Shown here: piece by piece, positions 46,254-55,183 of the stretch
Layout of the letters: each line of letters opens with the position of its first letter
Position numbering within the stretch: position 1 is the first letter of the stretch
NCBI GenBank assembly: GCA_016776905.1
Contig: JADHSM010000008.1
Span: forward strand, 1 to 64,000
Length of the DNA: 64,000 bases
Origin: Planctomycetota bacterium
GTDB taxonomy: Bacteria; Planctomycetota; UBA8108; UBA1146
Direction of reading: 5' to 3'
The notes under the pieces: generated by a model
The model's database searches: none
What the model saw: the letters and a program-made list of their open reading frames with translations, nothing else
What the model was told of the DNA's origin: nothing
Made by a program: the position numbers and the translations under genes

Positions 46254-46282
46254 GAAAAAAGGGAACCCCTAAGGGTTCCCTT
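46254..46282 (-). terminator. Terminator of the tRNA-His transcript
   Basis: AAGGGAACCC and GGGTTCCCTT form a 10-bp stem around a four-base loop, followed by seven U on the minus strand, nine bases after the CCA end of the tRNA. Confidence 0.9.
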
Positions 46283-46290
46283 AAAAAAGC

Positions 46291-46368
46291 TGGGGTGGGA
46301 GGAGGGGCTCGAACCCTCGACCTCCAATACCACAAACTGGCGCTCTAACCGACTGAGCTACACCCACC
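46291..46368 (-). tRNA. tRNA-His (anticodon GTG)
   Basis: On the minus strand a full cloverleaf is present: acceptor GTGGGTG with CTCCCAC (one U-U mismatch), D-arm GCTC/GAGC, anticodon stem CCAGT/ATTGG with loop TTGTGGT, and T-arm GAGGG-TTCGAGC-CCCTC. The encoded CCA is present. The histidine identity is confirmed by the extra G at -1 opposite C73. Confidence 0.96.
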
Positions 46369-46486
46369 ATCAATTCATGCTCACTGACTCTTCACCCTCT
46401 GGTCATGGATAGAATCCAAAACCAAAGATCAGAGCCAAGGGGCAATGGTGGCGGGATCAGGGGATCGTGTCAAGAAGACCAGAGAC

Positions 46487-47146
46487 TCAATGCCAACAGA
46501 TCTGAAATAGGACTCCCTTATCTCCCTGATTATCGAGGTTCGCAGTCATCCTGAGGCTCCAGCATGAATCTGCTTGAGAATCGAGTTGCTGAAACTCAAT
46601 GGTGGCTCCAAGGCCCCAAATAACGGAGTCGCTGGAGTCGATACCTTTGGGCTGAATAGGATCATCTGCCCAGAGAGAAAGAAAGGATCGAGATCTTACT
46701 GTGGAGTCTAATTCAACAGTATCTTGCGGTTTCCATGTCTCCTGAACCCAGCAGGGGGCATCCAGAAGAGGGTCCCTAATTCCTGAATCCAGTTTTGATT
46801 CGAGGGTATTCGAGAGAACCATGGCCTGAAGTGAGTTTCGATACGATTCGGATCCGAAATCAGGATCTTCTCTGAGATGCTGGAGAATTATCTGTCTCCC
46901 CAGACCTAAGACGAGTCCATCCCACTTCGCTGAGTTCTCATTCCCTATCACAGTCATTTTTGCTGGAATCTGAAACGAATCGTTCTCATCGAACCTATCC
47001 GTCTCAGAACTCTCCAGCTCTTCGACGAATTGGCTGAATGCGATCGAGGTCAAACCCGGATTGACCAAGAGCGTAACCGGGAGATCCGATATGGGCCCCG
47101 GTGTGAGGGTCGCTATGAGTAGGCACAGATTCAGAGTAGAGATCAT
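46487..47146 (-). CDS. Hypothetical secreted protein
   Basis: 219 residues that I do not recognise. A short hydrophobic N-terminus (MISTLNLCLLIATLTPGPI) could be a signal peptide. The body is acidic with scattered aromatic residues and ends with a SCWSLRMTANLDNQGDKGVLFQICWH strand pattern. No motif or ribosome-binding site is clear upstream, so the start is uncertain. It lies between tRNA-His and ruvA on the same strand. Codon use resembles that of the neighbours, and the frame is open over the whole stretch, which supports a real gene. Confidence 0.5.
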   Translation of the reverse strand: MISTLNLCLLIATLTPGPISDLPVTLLVNPGLTSIAFSQFVEELESSETDRFDENDSFQIPAKMTVIGNENSAKWDGLVLGLGRQIILQHLREDPDFGSESYRNSLQAMVLSNTLESKLDSGIRDPLLDAPCWVQETWKPQDTVELDSTVRSRSFLSLWADDPIQPKGIDSSDSVIWGLGATIEFQQLDSQADSCWSLRMTANLDNQGDKGVLFQICWH

Positions 47147-47313
47147 TCATACCGTATCTGAGACGAGAAGACTCGCAGAGAGCCTTCACGTTCATAAACT
47201 TTGATCTGTTGCTGGTGCTATTTGGAAGGGGACAAATCGCCACTAAGGACGACACTGGAATCCTCTAGAGGACTCTCTACCGATGATAAAGGTCAGCCTC
47301 GAACCGCAAAGCC

Positions 47314-47913
47314 CTAAGTTCTTCGGCTCGCAAGACGAACGAGATCTTCGGCAATCAATGCCGAGTCAGATTGCTCAGCGACGACTCGACGGACTCGATC
47401 CTGAGCCTCGACAACAGGAAAACCCAAGACTTGCAGGGCTCGAACCGCATCCGCTGCTGGTCCCTCGGGTACCCCAGCTACAGCAGGACTGCCCACGATG
47501 GATGCCAGGTCTTCCTTCTCAAGCGCTCCCCGCAAATCGAGGACGATTCGCTGGGCTGTTTTTTTACCGATCCCTTTGACCTTCTCGAGGACCTTGCTAT
47601 CCCCATCGAGAATTGCATTCTTGAAGTTCTCCGGAGTGATATGCGAGAGCAAAGCGAGAGCGGAGGCGGGACCTACGCCCGATACCTGACACAATCGCTC
47701 AAACAGATCACGCTCTTCAGGTTGGGAAAATCCAAAGAAAACCATTTGGTCATCTCGGATACGGTGAGAAATGAACAAACGGGCGGAACTTCCCTCTTTC
47801 AGTTTAGAAAGAGTTCCCCCTGGTGCCTTCAATCCATATCCCACACCCGATATATCGAGCGTCACACGGTCTGACCCGATTCGGACGACTTCCCCGGCAA
47901 GGTATTCGAACAA
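47314..47913 (-). CDS. ruvA: Holliday junction branch-migration protein RuvA
   Basis: 199 residues, the family's normal length. The OB-fold N-terminus (MFEYLAGEVVRIGSDRVTLDISGVGYGL) is followed by two helix-hairpin-helix motifs (LCQVSGVGPASALALLS and LEKVKGIGKKTAQRIVLDLR). The C-terminal domain that contacts RuvB has VRALQVLGF. It binds four-way DNA junctions and directs the RuvB motor. The start is TTG at 47913 behind GAGGGG. It follows the TPR/alpha-CTD gene by nine bases, so both are probably co-transcribed. ruvB and ruvC are not in the window. Confidence 0.95.
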   Translation of the reverse strand: MFEYLAGEVVRIGSDRVTLDISGVGYGLKAPGGTLSKLKEGSSARLFISHRIRDDQMVFFGFSQPEERDLFERLCQVSGVGPASALALLSHITPENFKNAILDGDSKVLEKVKGIGKKTAQRIVLDLRGALEKEDLASIVGSPAVAGVPEGPAADAVRALQVLGFPVVEAQDRVRRVVAEQSDSALIAEDLVRLASRRT

Positions 47914-47922
47914 GTCCCCTCG

Positions 47923-49203
47923 CTATCCGCTGGTCAGAGTTAAGCCACGCTCGGTCAGTTTACGCTTCACCTCATTGAGGGAGGTCACTCCGAAATTTTT
48001 CTGGCTCACTAATTCCAGCTCATTGCGCTGAAGAAGATCTGAGATCGTTTCGATGCCGAGTCGGTCCATGCATCTTTGACTGCGACTAGAAAGCTCAAGA
48101 ATACTGACAGGCTCACCCAGCAATGCCTGAGCTTCACTGTCCATCCCCAGAAGAGAGGTCTCACCTCTCTGAGAATTTTCTCCAAGGCGAAGATTCTTTT
48201 GATTCAGGATCTTGCGAATCTCCTGGAGACTCGTTTCACCAAAGTTCTTATAGGAGAGCAACTCGGCTTCCGTTTTTGAGACGAGATCACCCAAAGTGTG
48301 AATCCCCATCTTTAGAAGGCAGTTTCTGCTACGTACTGAAAGTTCAAATTCGGTAACAGGAATTTGTAAGACCTGCCCCATACGAACCTTTTCCTTCTCC
48401 TTATCCCTATCGTAGTACATCGACTGGGAAGCTTCTGCATCGCGGAGATAGAGACGTGCACGGTTATGATCAGGGTTGGAAAGCAGAACCATGCGGTAGC
48501 AGGTGATCGCTTCCTCGTATCGATCGGTGTCTTCGTAGAGAAGCCCGAGATTAATCATCGCTCTGGCGTAGAGTGGAGTACTCCTCTGGCACATACGGTA
48601 TGCCTCAATGGCGGACTCTTCGTCACCATAAAGAGAATGCATGTATCCGAGGCGGAACTGGAATCGTGTTTCCTCGGGGCGCCCCTCCGCTGCAGTGGAG
48701 TAGAATTGTAAGGCTTCGTCGTAGTCACCTTCATGTTGGTGAAGCAGACCCTCGAGGTAACAAATTCTCGGGTGATCGACAGAGTCCGGCAACTTGGAGA
48801 GCAATGCACGAGCCTCATCAATACGATGCTCATGAATCATTGCTTCGCAAAGCAACATACCGATCCTAGGAACGACAGATCCAAAGTTGGCCCATCCTGT
48901 TTCAAGGACGACCAAAGCTTCTTTGGAATTCCCCTCTTCAAGACTGAGCTTTCCAAGCAAATGAACGCACATGGCATTTCCCTGGCAATTACGCAGGAAC
49001 CCCTTCGCCTCTTCCCTTTTTCCCAAAAGATCTAAGGCGATCGCCCTTCTGAAATCATCTGTGATTTCATCGAGAATCGATTCGAGTTCATCGATAGCGT
49101 CTCTGCGGGAAGTCACGCCTTGGCGAACTTCATGGTAGAAATCGATATGAGTCTCTCTATCGAGAATCAATTCGCGGATGGAGACTTCTTCTTGAATATC
49201 CAA
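47923..49203 (-). CDS. TPR protein with two RNA-polymerase-alpha-C-terminal-like domains
   Basis: 426 residues starting at TTG 49203, five bases after GAGGAGG. Residues 40-280 contain several TPR units (GDYDEALQFYSTAAEGRPEETRFQFRLG, YARAMINLGLLYEDTDRYEEAITCYR). Two alpha-CTD-like helix-hairpin-helix domains follow, near 285-345 (LSVRSRNCLLKMGIHTLGDLV and KNFGETSLQEIRKIL) and 365-425 (LSSRSQRCMDRLGIETISDLL and KNFGVTSLNEVKRKL). The alpha-CTD contacts UP-element DNA and activators; a pair on a TPR scaffold suggests DNA or RNA-polymerase binding (inference). A gene of this design is familiar from Planctomycetota. It is upstream of ruvA. Confidence 0.88.
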   Translation of the reverse strand: MDIQEEVSIRELILDRETHIDFYHEVRQGVTSRRDAIDELESILDEITDDFRRAIALDLLGKREEAKGFLRNCQGNAMCVHLLGKLSLEEGNSKEALVVLETGWANFGSVVPRIGMLLCEAMIHEHRIDEARALLSKLPDSVDHPRICYLEGLLHQHEGDYDEALQFYSTAAEGRPEETRFQFRLGYMHSLYGDEESAIEAYRMCQRSTPLYARAMINLGLLYEDTDRYEEAITCYRMVLLSNPDHNRARLYLRDAEASQSMYYDRDKEKEKVRMGQVLQIPVTEFELSVRSRNCLLKMGIHTLGDLVSKTEAELLSYKNFGETSLQEIRKILNQKNLRLGENSQRGETSLLGMDSEAQALLGEPVSILELSSRSQRCMDRLGIETISDLLQRNELELVSQKNFGVTSLNEVKRKLTERGLTLTSG

Positions 49204-49451
49204 TTTTCCTCCTCAGGGGAAAGAATCACCGACTCAGACGTCGTGGGTACTGCCATTCGATCGAATTTGCACAACTCGAAACAGTACCACGCATCAGTAT
49301 CCAGCCTCAGGCCAACTGAGCCCCGGGCAACCTGATCGGTGACGGGAATGAGTCGAAGGCAGCCTAGGATCATAAGTAACCCACGGGGGGCCGTCAACTT
49401 GAACAGGCCTGAGAGGTCTTCATCCTTCAAATAGTCCCCTCTGGCCCTCAT
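49167..49451 (-). CDS. Possible small hypothetical protein upstream of the TPR/alpha-CTD gene
   Basis: A frame of about 94 residues from the ATG at 49451 overlaps the start of the TPR gene by 37 bases. Codon choice looks reasonable and no other gene occupies this stretch, but I recognise no motif and see no ribosome-binding site. It may instead be untranslated leader. The rest of 49204-49623 holds the promoters of the divergent TPR and helicase genes. Confidence 0.3.
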   Translation of the reverse strand: MRARGDYLKDEDLSGLFKLTAPRGLLMILGCLRLIPVTDQVARGSVGLRLDTDAWYCFELCKFDRMAVPTTSESVILSPEEENWIFKKKSPSAN

Positions 49452-49623
49452 GATCCAGCAGAGCCCGAATCGTCCAACATCGCTCAATTGGATTGCTCAA
49501 TGGGTCCCGCTTGCCCAAGTGGTTTCTGGGGTGGACCATGCTCCACGTCCCCCTGAACGCCCGGGGAGGCATTAATTCAAGAATTGGGTCCTCAGCCGGG
49601 CCTCGCGGAAGAGACAGGAATCG

Positions 49624-51894
49624 ATGAGCGAGGGATTAAATATAGCTCAGCAGGAAGCCGTCTCGCACCACGCGGGTCCTCTGGTGGTGATCGCTGGCCC
49701 GGGCAGTGGCAAGACTCGAGTGATGACTCAAAGAATCGCTGACATGGTTCATTCCGGAATAGCCCCAGGTTCTATTCTGGCCATCACCTTCACCAACAAA
49801 GCGGCCGAAGAGATGCTTCGCAGAACTATGCAACTGCTCTCCATCCCAGAACACGACTCTTTTAATGGCAACGGATTTTTTGGTTCTGCAGCACTCGGTC
49901 TCGAAGAAGACCGTCCAGTACTCAGAACCTTTCACTCCTTCTGCGCAAGACTCCTTCGTCGTCACGCACACCGCCTCGAACCTTACACGAGTCAGTTCTC
50001 GATCTATGATTCTGTCGACCAAAAACAACTCGTCACAGAAGTGATGAAGCAACTTCAACTCGACAGAACGGCTTTTCCACCAAGAGCTTCGATGTCTACG
50101 ATCAGTCAGTGGAAGAATCAGATGGTCTCTCCAGAGATCGCCATCGATCAAGCCGCAACATTCCGTGACCGGGAGTTGGGCAAACTGTATGGAAGATATC
50201 AAGAATTACTGGAAGAAAGAGATGCTGCCGACTTCGACGATCTCCTTCTATTAGTCGTGCGACTTCTGACGGAACATCCCGACGTTCTTGAACGACTTCA
50301 AGAAAGATTCCAGTACGTCATGATTGACGAGTTCCAAGATACCAATCGACCTCAATACCTGATCGCTAAACTGTTATCACAGAGTCACAGCAATATTTGT
50401 GTGACGGGTGATCCTGACCAGTCGATCTACTCTTGGAGAGGTGCGAGTCCCGATAACTTCAACCGTTTCAGAGAAGACTTCCCCCAGCATCAAGTCGTGA
50501 CTCTTGAGCAAAACTATCGATCCACTCCCCAGATCCTGGAAGTCGCCTCCAGACTCGCTGGATCTGAGTTTGGTCACAGAGAACTGTTCACTGAAAATGC
50601 GGATGGCAATGCCGTCAGGGTCCAACAACTGCACGATGAAAGAACTGAATCCCGCCGGGTATGCGACCACGTCGAGTCCTGGCTCTCGGAAGGGGTGTCC
50701 AGCGACCAGATCGCTGTCCTCTATCGGGTCAATTCACTCTCGCGTGCCATCGAGGAAGAGTTTGTACGACGAAGACTTCAATACGCCGTCGTCGGCGGAA
50801 TGTCTTTCTACGAGAGAAAAGAAATCAAAGATATCCTCGGATATCTCAGAGCTGCCCGATCCAGCCGAGACGATGTGGCTCTACAAAGAATTTTCAACAC
50901 ACCGGCAAGAGGGATCGGCAAAGTCAGTCTTGAAAGATTTCAAGACGCCGCGATCTCTCATGGACGAACGATGGGTGAACACCTGAGAAGGTCCGACTGC
51001 ACAGAGGGCATCAAAGGAAAAGCAAAAAAGGGAATCGATCATCTGCGAGAAGTCCTAGAGAAACTGGAAGACCGACTTTCGGGTGGACTCGCAGATCTTG
51101 TCGAGCAGGCTATCGAAGCCAGTGGATATATTTCTCATCTTGAAAGATCTGAACCTGAGAACTGGCAAGAAAGAGAACAAAACCTGCAAGAACTGGTTGC
51201 CGCCGCTGCAGAGACGGAAGAGATCCTCGATCTCGCTCGCCAGCAACCTCTCCAAAGACACGAGGATAATGAAGACGACTTTGACCCTCTCACGATTTTC
51301 CTAGAGCGCATCGCACTCGTAGCCGATGCCGATAGTCAGGAAGAACTGAAAGAAAAAGTCTCATTGATGACCTTGCACGCGGCAAAGGGTCTGGAGTTTG
51401 AAAAAGTCATCATCATCGGAGTCGAAGAAACTCTGATTCCCCACTCCCGTCATGGCGAAGTAGAGGGCATTGATGAAGAAAAAAGGTTGCTCTATGTAGG
51501 TGTCACACGAGCCATGGAAGAATTGGTTCTGACCCATAGTTCATGGCGAAGACGATTCCAAGAGAGAGAACCCCGACTCCCCTCCTCTTTCCTAAGCGAA
51601 CTCGAAGGCACTTCCATAGAATTTGATAGATCCCCCTCTCGGTCAGGTCACACTTCTCCTACAGTATGGGACGAAGAGAGTACTCATGACTCTGAGGAAG
51701 ACGATGGACTCCACCCCGGTGCATGGGTTCAACATGAATTACTGGGACGAGGCAGAGTCAATACTGTCCAGGGATACGGCTCATCTCGCCGCATCACCGT
51801 TCGATTTGAAAATGGTGAAGAGCGACAACTCGTCGTCGCCTATGCGCCCCTGACACCGATATCGCCTCCGGATGAAGAATGGGAAGCATGCTGA
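49624..51894 (+). CDS. UvrD/PcrA-type superfamily 1 DNA helicase
   Basis: 756 residues, typical of UvrD/PcrA. All SF1A motifs are visible: Walker A GPGSGKT (25-31), motif Ia ITFTNKAAEEM, motif II DEFQDTN, motif III GDPDQSIYSWRGA, motif IV LEQNYRST, motif V LMTLHAAKGLEFEKV and motif VI EEKRLLYVGVTRA. The C-terminal tail from about 690 (HPGAWVQHELLGRGRV...) is the RNA-polymerase-binding Tudor-like domain of this family. It is a 3'-5' translocase used in repair and replication restart. AGGAATCG precedes the ATG. Its end overlaps the start of the metal-exporter gene by 16 bases. Confidence 0.94.
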   Translation: MSEGLNIAQQEAVSHHAGPLVVIAGPGSGKTRVMTQRIADMVHSGIAPGSILAITFTNKAAEEMLRRTMQLLSIPEHDSFNGNGFFGSAALGLEEDRPVLRTFHSFCARLLRRHAHRLEPYTSQFSIYDSVDQKQLVTEVMKQLQLDRTAFPPRASMSTISQWKNQMVSPEIAIDQAATFRDRELGKLYGRYQELLEERDAADFDDLLLLVVRLLTEHPDVLERLQERFQYVMIDEFQDTNRPQYLIAKLLSQSHSNICVTGDPDQSIYSWRGASPDNFNRFREDFPQHQVVTLEQNYRSTPQILEVASRLAGSEFGHRELFTENADGNAVRVQQLHDERTESRRVCDHVESWLSEGVSSDQIAVLYRVNSLSRAIEEEFVRRRLQYAVVGGMSFYERKEIKDILGYLRAARSSRDDVALQRIFNTPARGIGKVSLERFQDAAISHGRTMGEHLRRSDCTEGIKGKAKKGIDHLREVLEKLEDRLSGGLADLVEQAIEASGYISHLERSEPENWQEREQNLQELVAAAAETEEILDLARQQPLQRHEDNEDDFDPLTIFLERIALVADADSQEELKEKVSLMTLHAAKGLEFEKVIIIGVEETLIPHSRHGEVEGIDEEKRLLYVGVTRAMEELVLTHSSWRRRFQEREPRLPSSFLSELEGTSIEFDRSPSRSGHTSPTVWDEESTHDSEEDDGLHPGAWVQHELLGRGRVNTVQGYGSSRRITVRFENGEERQLVVAYAPLTPISPPDEEWEAC

Positions 51895-53636
51895 AAACCA
51901 GCGCAATGAAATACCTGCTATTGATCACGACTCTGACCGTACTCCTCGGCAGTCCGACTCAACGGCGGATCCAGGCTCACGAATTGTTGGAGGGTGTCGG
52001 CACTCAAGTCACCTTTACACTTCGTGGCTCAGAACTGGTCATGCTTTTCAATCACGGATGGAGTGCCTCTTCAGGCTTTTCGGTCCTCTCCAATCTCGAT
52101 GCCGACAATAATGAACGAGTCGAAGAGGCAGAGTGGCGTCCTTATTTGGAAAACCTACTCAGTTCATTGCTTCCGGATTTAAGCCTCCAAATCAATGGGC
52201 AAAAAATCACTCTAGAACTGAAATCCATCGAAGAAGAAGGCCTACAAGGATCCGTCAGTGCGAGAGCTTTTGATGTTTATTACACACTGGTAGGTCAACT
52301 TCCTTCAGCACTTCCTGACGATGCTCCTTGGGGCGCGGGTGGTTGGTGGCTCCACTGGCATGACGGCACTCATACCAATCGCCTTTCCAGTCAAATCACC
52401 TGGATCCCACTGGAAGATCACGACCCGACTCTTTCAGTTCTAATCCTTGATCCCGCTCCGGAACTGATCGAGGACCAAGGTCCTTTTCTGCGCACACCAG
52501 GTCGAAATTCAATACTGCATTTTCACCCCGGTGCGACACCCTTTGACCCTTTTGGAGATGATCCACCCACGTCTGATTCGATTCGCCAATGGCTGAATAA
52601 ATCGAAAGGATCAGATCCCCTTTCAAGTCAAAAAGACACCTCTGAGAAAGACACCTTTAAACCCACTCGCCCCCCCGAAATCGCAAAGGGTGATAACCCA
52701 CCACAGATCTCTGAAGAAGAAGAGATCGGTAATATCGTCGAAACCATCGTCTCTGGAAAAGCAGCCATCTGGGAGATTCTGCTCGCTCTCCTTCTAGCCT
52801 TTATTTATGGAGCGGGACATGCTCTCGGGCCAGGCCATGGTAAAACGATGGTCGCTGCTTATCTGGTAGGCACTCGGGGTCGCATCAGAGACGCTGTGAT
52901 CCTCGGTATCATTGTCACCATCGCACATACCGCCAGTGTCTTTCTTCTTGGCCTCGTACTTTTGTCATTGATCGAGTGGAGTGCTGACAAATCGATGTCG
53001 GCCACTTATCAAAATTGGATCACCACGACCTTTAGTGTTCTCTCTGGAGTCATGTTGATCCTGTTTGGCCTATTCCTCGCACGCCACCGCTATCGGCACT
53101 TCAATGGACAAGCGCATGATCACTCACATGATCACTCACATGATCACTCACACGATCACTCACACGATCACTCACATGATCACTCACACGATCACTCACA
53201 TGACCACTCACACGGTCACTCACACGGCCACTCGCATGTCCCCAAAGACTGGGGTGCAGATGGTGGAGTCCGGTTCAGGGATTTACTCGCTCTGGGGCTC
53301 AGTGGAGGCATCGTCCCCTGTCCGGCTGGTTTCACAATTCTTCTTGTCGCCGCCCACTTTCAAGCCCTCCCCCTTGGAATCGTCATACTGATATTCTTCA
53401 GTATGGGATTGGGTGTCACGCTGATTGGTATCGGCACTCTGTTGACTCTGGGTAAAGAGGGAGTGATCGATCGAATGGGCGTCACAGCCAGTTCGCCTCT
53501 GATCAAATTAGCGCCTGTGTTTTCTGCCCTCGTGGTAGCCGGTGTCGGATTCTGGTTTACGTGGCAAAGTTTCTCAGAAGGCCAAGAAGTCATCTCGCAG
53601 ATGCTTCGATCATTTGCGAACTGGCTCGACAGTTAA
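51879..53636 (+). CDS. NicO-family nickel/cobalt exporter with periplasmic domain and histidine-rich loop
   Basis: 585 residues. ATGs at 51879, 51888 and 51906 are all possible; the first overlaps the helicase gene. The signal peptide (KYLLLITTLTVLLG) is followed by a periplasmic domain of about 250 residues with an EF-hand-like loop DADNNERVEEAEW. Six or so membrane segments start at about 305 with HALGPGHGKTMVAAYLVG, the NicO/RcnA signature, and a second copy of that half is LGLSGGIVPCPAGFTILL. Between them lies a cytosolic or loop segment of ten HDHS/HGHS units that should bind divalent metal. The likely role is export of nickel, cobalt or a similar cation. It converges on pabB with one base between the two stop codons. 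Confidence 0.87.
   Translation: MGSMLKTSAMKYLLLITTLTVLLGSPTQRRIQAHELLEGVGTQVTFTLRGSELVMLFNHGWSASSGFSVLSNLDADNNERVEEAEWRPYLENLLSSLLPDLSLQINGQKITLELKSIEEEGLQGSVSARAFDVYYTLVGQLPSALPDDAPWGAGGWWLHWHDGTHTNRLSSQITWIPLEDHDPTLSVLILDPAPELIEDQGPFLRTPGRNSILHFHPGATPFDPFGDDPPTSDSIRQWLNKSKGSDPLSSQKDTSEKDTFKPTRPPEIAKGDNPPQISEEEEIGNIVETIVSGKAAIWEILLALLLAFIYGAGHALGPGHGKTMVAAYLVGTRGRIRDAVILGIIVTIAHTASVFLLGLVLLSLIEWSADKSMSATYQNWITTTFSVLSGVMLILFGLFLARHRYRHFNGQAHDHSHDHSHDHSHDHSHDHSHDHSHDHSHDHSHGHSHGHSHVPKDWGADGGVRFRDLLALGLSGGIVPCPAGFTILLVAAHFQALPLGIVILIFFSMGLGVTLIGIGTLLTLGKEGVIDRMGVTASSPLIKLAPVFSALVVAGVGFWFTWQSFSEGQEVISQMLRSFANWLDS
53115..53234 (+). repeat. 12-bp tandem repeat encoding (HDHS)8(HGHS)2
   Basis: Ten units of CATGATCACTCA, with C/T and A/G variants, lie inside the metal-exporter gene. 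The repeats keep the frame; copy-number change would lengthen or shorten the metal-binding loop. Confidence 0.95.
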
Positions 53637-53637
53637 A

Positions 53638-55068
53638 CTAGCCCGGAAGATTCTCCAGATTTGTTTCGGGATCGACGCAGGTATCCAGACCCAGCGTTCC
53701 CAAAATAGCCCTGCCTTTATGGCCAATTTCACGGCTCTCACTTTCAGGATCGGAATCCCATGTGATCGCCCCGCCAAAAGGAATAAGTGCCTGGCCGGCG
53801 GCGACGATGGCGCTTCGAATTGCAATATTGAATTCCAGATCACCATTCGGGGATAACCAGCCTATGGATCCGGTATATACAGATCGCGGCCAAGGCTCCA
53901 ATTCCCGGATGACCTGCATCGCCGCTCTCTTTGGCGCTCCTGTAATCGACCCCCCAGGAAAAGTGGCTTCCAGAATCTCACCGGGCCCCGGATTTCCTTG
54001 AAGAACTCCTTCGACCGTTGCCACCGTATGCAGCACCGTGGAATAAGCCTCAACATCAGCGACTGCTGTCACTTCCACACTTCCCGGCATACAGATTCTG
54101 CCCAGGTCGTTGCGTTCCAAATCGATGATCATCGCCAGCTCTGCGCGCTCTTTTTCATTCGCCAGTAATTGAGCACCAGCCCGCTGATCCTTGAGGGGAT
54201 CTCCTGTTCTGGGCACAGTTCCCTTAATGGGACGAGTACAGATGTGTTTATTGCGACGACGCAGGAACTGCTCTGGCGATGCGCTCACAACGGCGTGTGT
54301 TGAAGATTGTAAAAGTGCGCCATAGGGCACCGGCTGAGCTTGTCGCCAACGGGCGTGAAGATCTTTCGGTTCTGGGCACCCTGCGACCATAAACCCGCGA
54401 GCCAAATTGACTTCGTAGACATCTCCTTGGCCGATACGTTTTTGAATCTCTCTTACCGATTCCAAATATTCGGATTCGGAAAATGAAGACGCGACCATGG
54501 ATGGTGTTTCTGGGTTCGGCTGGCTGACGACCGCTGAGGAAAGACGTAACTCCATCCGATCTTTCCAACCCTCACGATTTCTGTGAAGAAACCATGCTTC
54601 ACCTGTCGAAGCGAACCGAACATATATCTCATCGTGAAGAGAGAAATTGAGTCGGGGTAATTCGTCTAACCAAGCGATATTTGCTGTCGAACTAATTTCG
54701 CGAGCATTCATTTCGTAGAAATCATCCAACAACTCATAACTGAGCCAACCCACGGCTCCCCCCGTGAAAGGCACTGTCTCACCAGAAAGTTGAAGTGGAG
54801 CTTGCTCTACTTCCCACTGTCGAAACCAATGATCGAATTTCTTCAACGGACGATCTTCAAGGTCTTGTGAATTTTCATTCGCTGCGATTTCGAAAGACGA
54901 GATGGGATCAAACCCCCATATGTCCCAGAGGCCGGTGCCTGCCACGTCGAGTCCACTCTCCAACAGAAAGCAGTCTTCACCTGGAGAAATCTGCTCTAGC
55001 ACAGGCTCCAAAGAAAGAATCCCTAGAGGAACGACCTGAAGAGAACTCTCAAATGGCGACTTCAACAT
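53638..55068 (-). CDS. pabB: Aminodeoxychorismate synthase component I
   Basis: 476 residues of the chorismate-utilising enzyme fold. The C-terminal catalytic half shows GDVYEVNLARGF, ASPEQFLRR, the PIKGT motif that marks PabB (Lys as active-site nucleophile), ELAMIIDLERNDLGRI, TFPGGSITGAPK and an SDPESE-type end. It makes 4-amino-4-deoxychorismate from chorismate and ammonia for folate synthesis. No pabA or pabC is adjacent. The ATG at 55068 follows GGAAGG by eight bases. Anthranilate synthase TrpE is less likely because of PIKGT. An intrinsic terminator lies in its leader. Confidence 0.92.
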   Translation of the reverse strand: MLKSPFESSLQVVPLGILSLEPVLEQISPGEDCFLLESGLDVAGTGLWDIWGFDPISSFEIAANENSQDLEDRPLKKFDHWFRQWEVEQAPLQLSGETVPFTGGAVGWLSYELLDDFYEMNAREISSTANIAWLDELPRLNFSLHDEIYVRFASTGEAWFLHRNREGWKDRMELRLSSAVVSQPNPETPSMVASSFSESEYLESVREIQKRIGQGDVYEVNLARGFMVAGCPEPKDLHARWRQAQPVPYGALLQSSTHAVVSASPEQFLRRRNKHICTRPIKGTVPRTGDPLKDQRAGAQLLANEKERAELAMIIDLERNDLGRICMPGSVEVTAVADVEAYSTVLHTVATVEGVLQGNPGPGEILEATFPGGSITGAPKRAAMQVIRELEPWPRSVYTGSIGWLSPNGDLEFNIAIRSAIVAAGQALIPFGGAITWDSDPESESREIGHKGRAILGTLGLDTCVDPETNLENLPG

Positions 55069-55091
55069 TCAGAGACCTTCCGAAAACCTTG

Positions 55092-55119
55092 CAAAAAAAG
55101 CCTCCAGTCAGGCGGAGGC
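55092..55119 (-). terminator. Intrinsic terminator in the pabB leader (possible attenuator)
   Basis: On the minus strand, GCCTCC and GGAGGC close an eight-base loop and are followed by seven U, ending about 25 bases before the pabB ATG. No minus-strand gene lies directly upstream, so it probably acts on pabB's own leader. Confidence 0.65.
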
Positions 55120-55183
55120 ATGGACGATGTACCAATAGAACACCCGAGAACGGCAATTTCTTTACTGAAGGACGATAATAAAC

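Noticed and set aside
53638-55068. Anthranilate synthase component TrpE
   Set aside because: The PIKGT motif with a nucleophilic Lys points to PabB, and no trp genes are adjacent.
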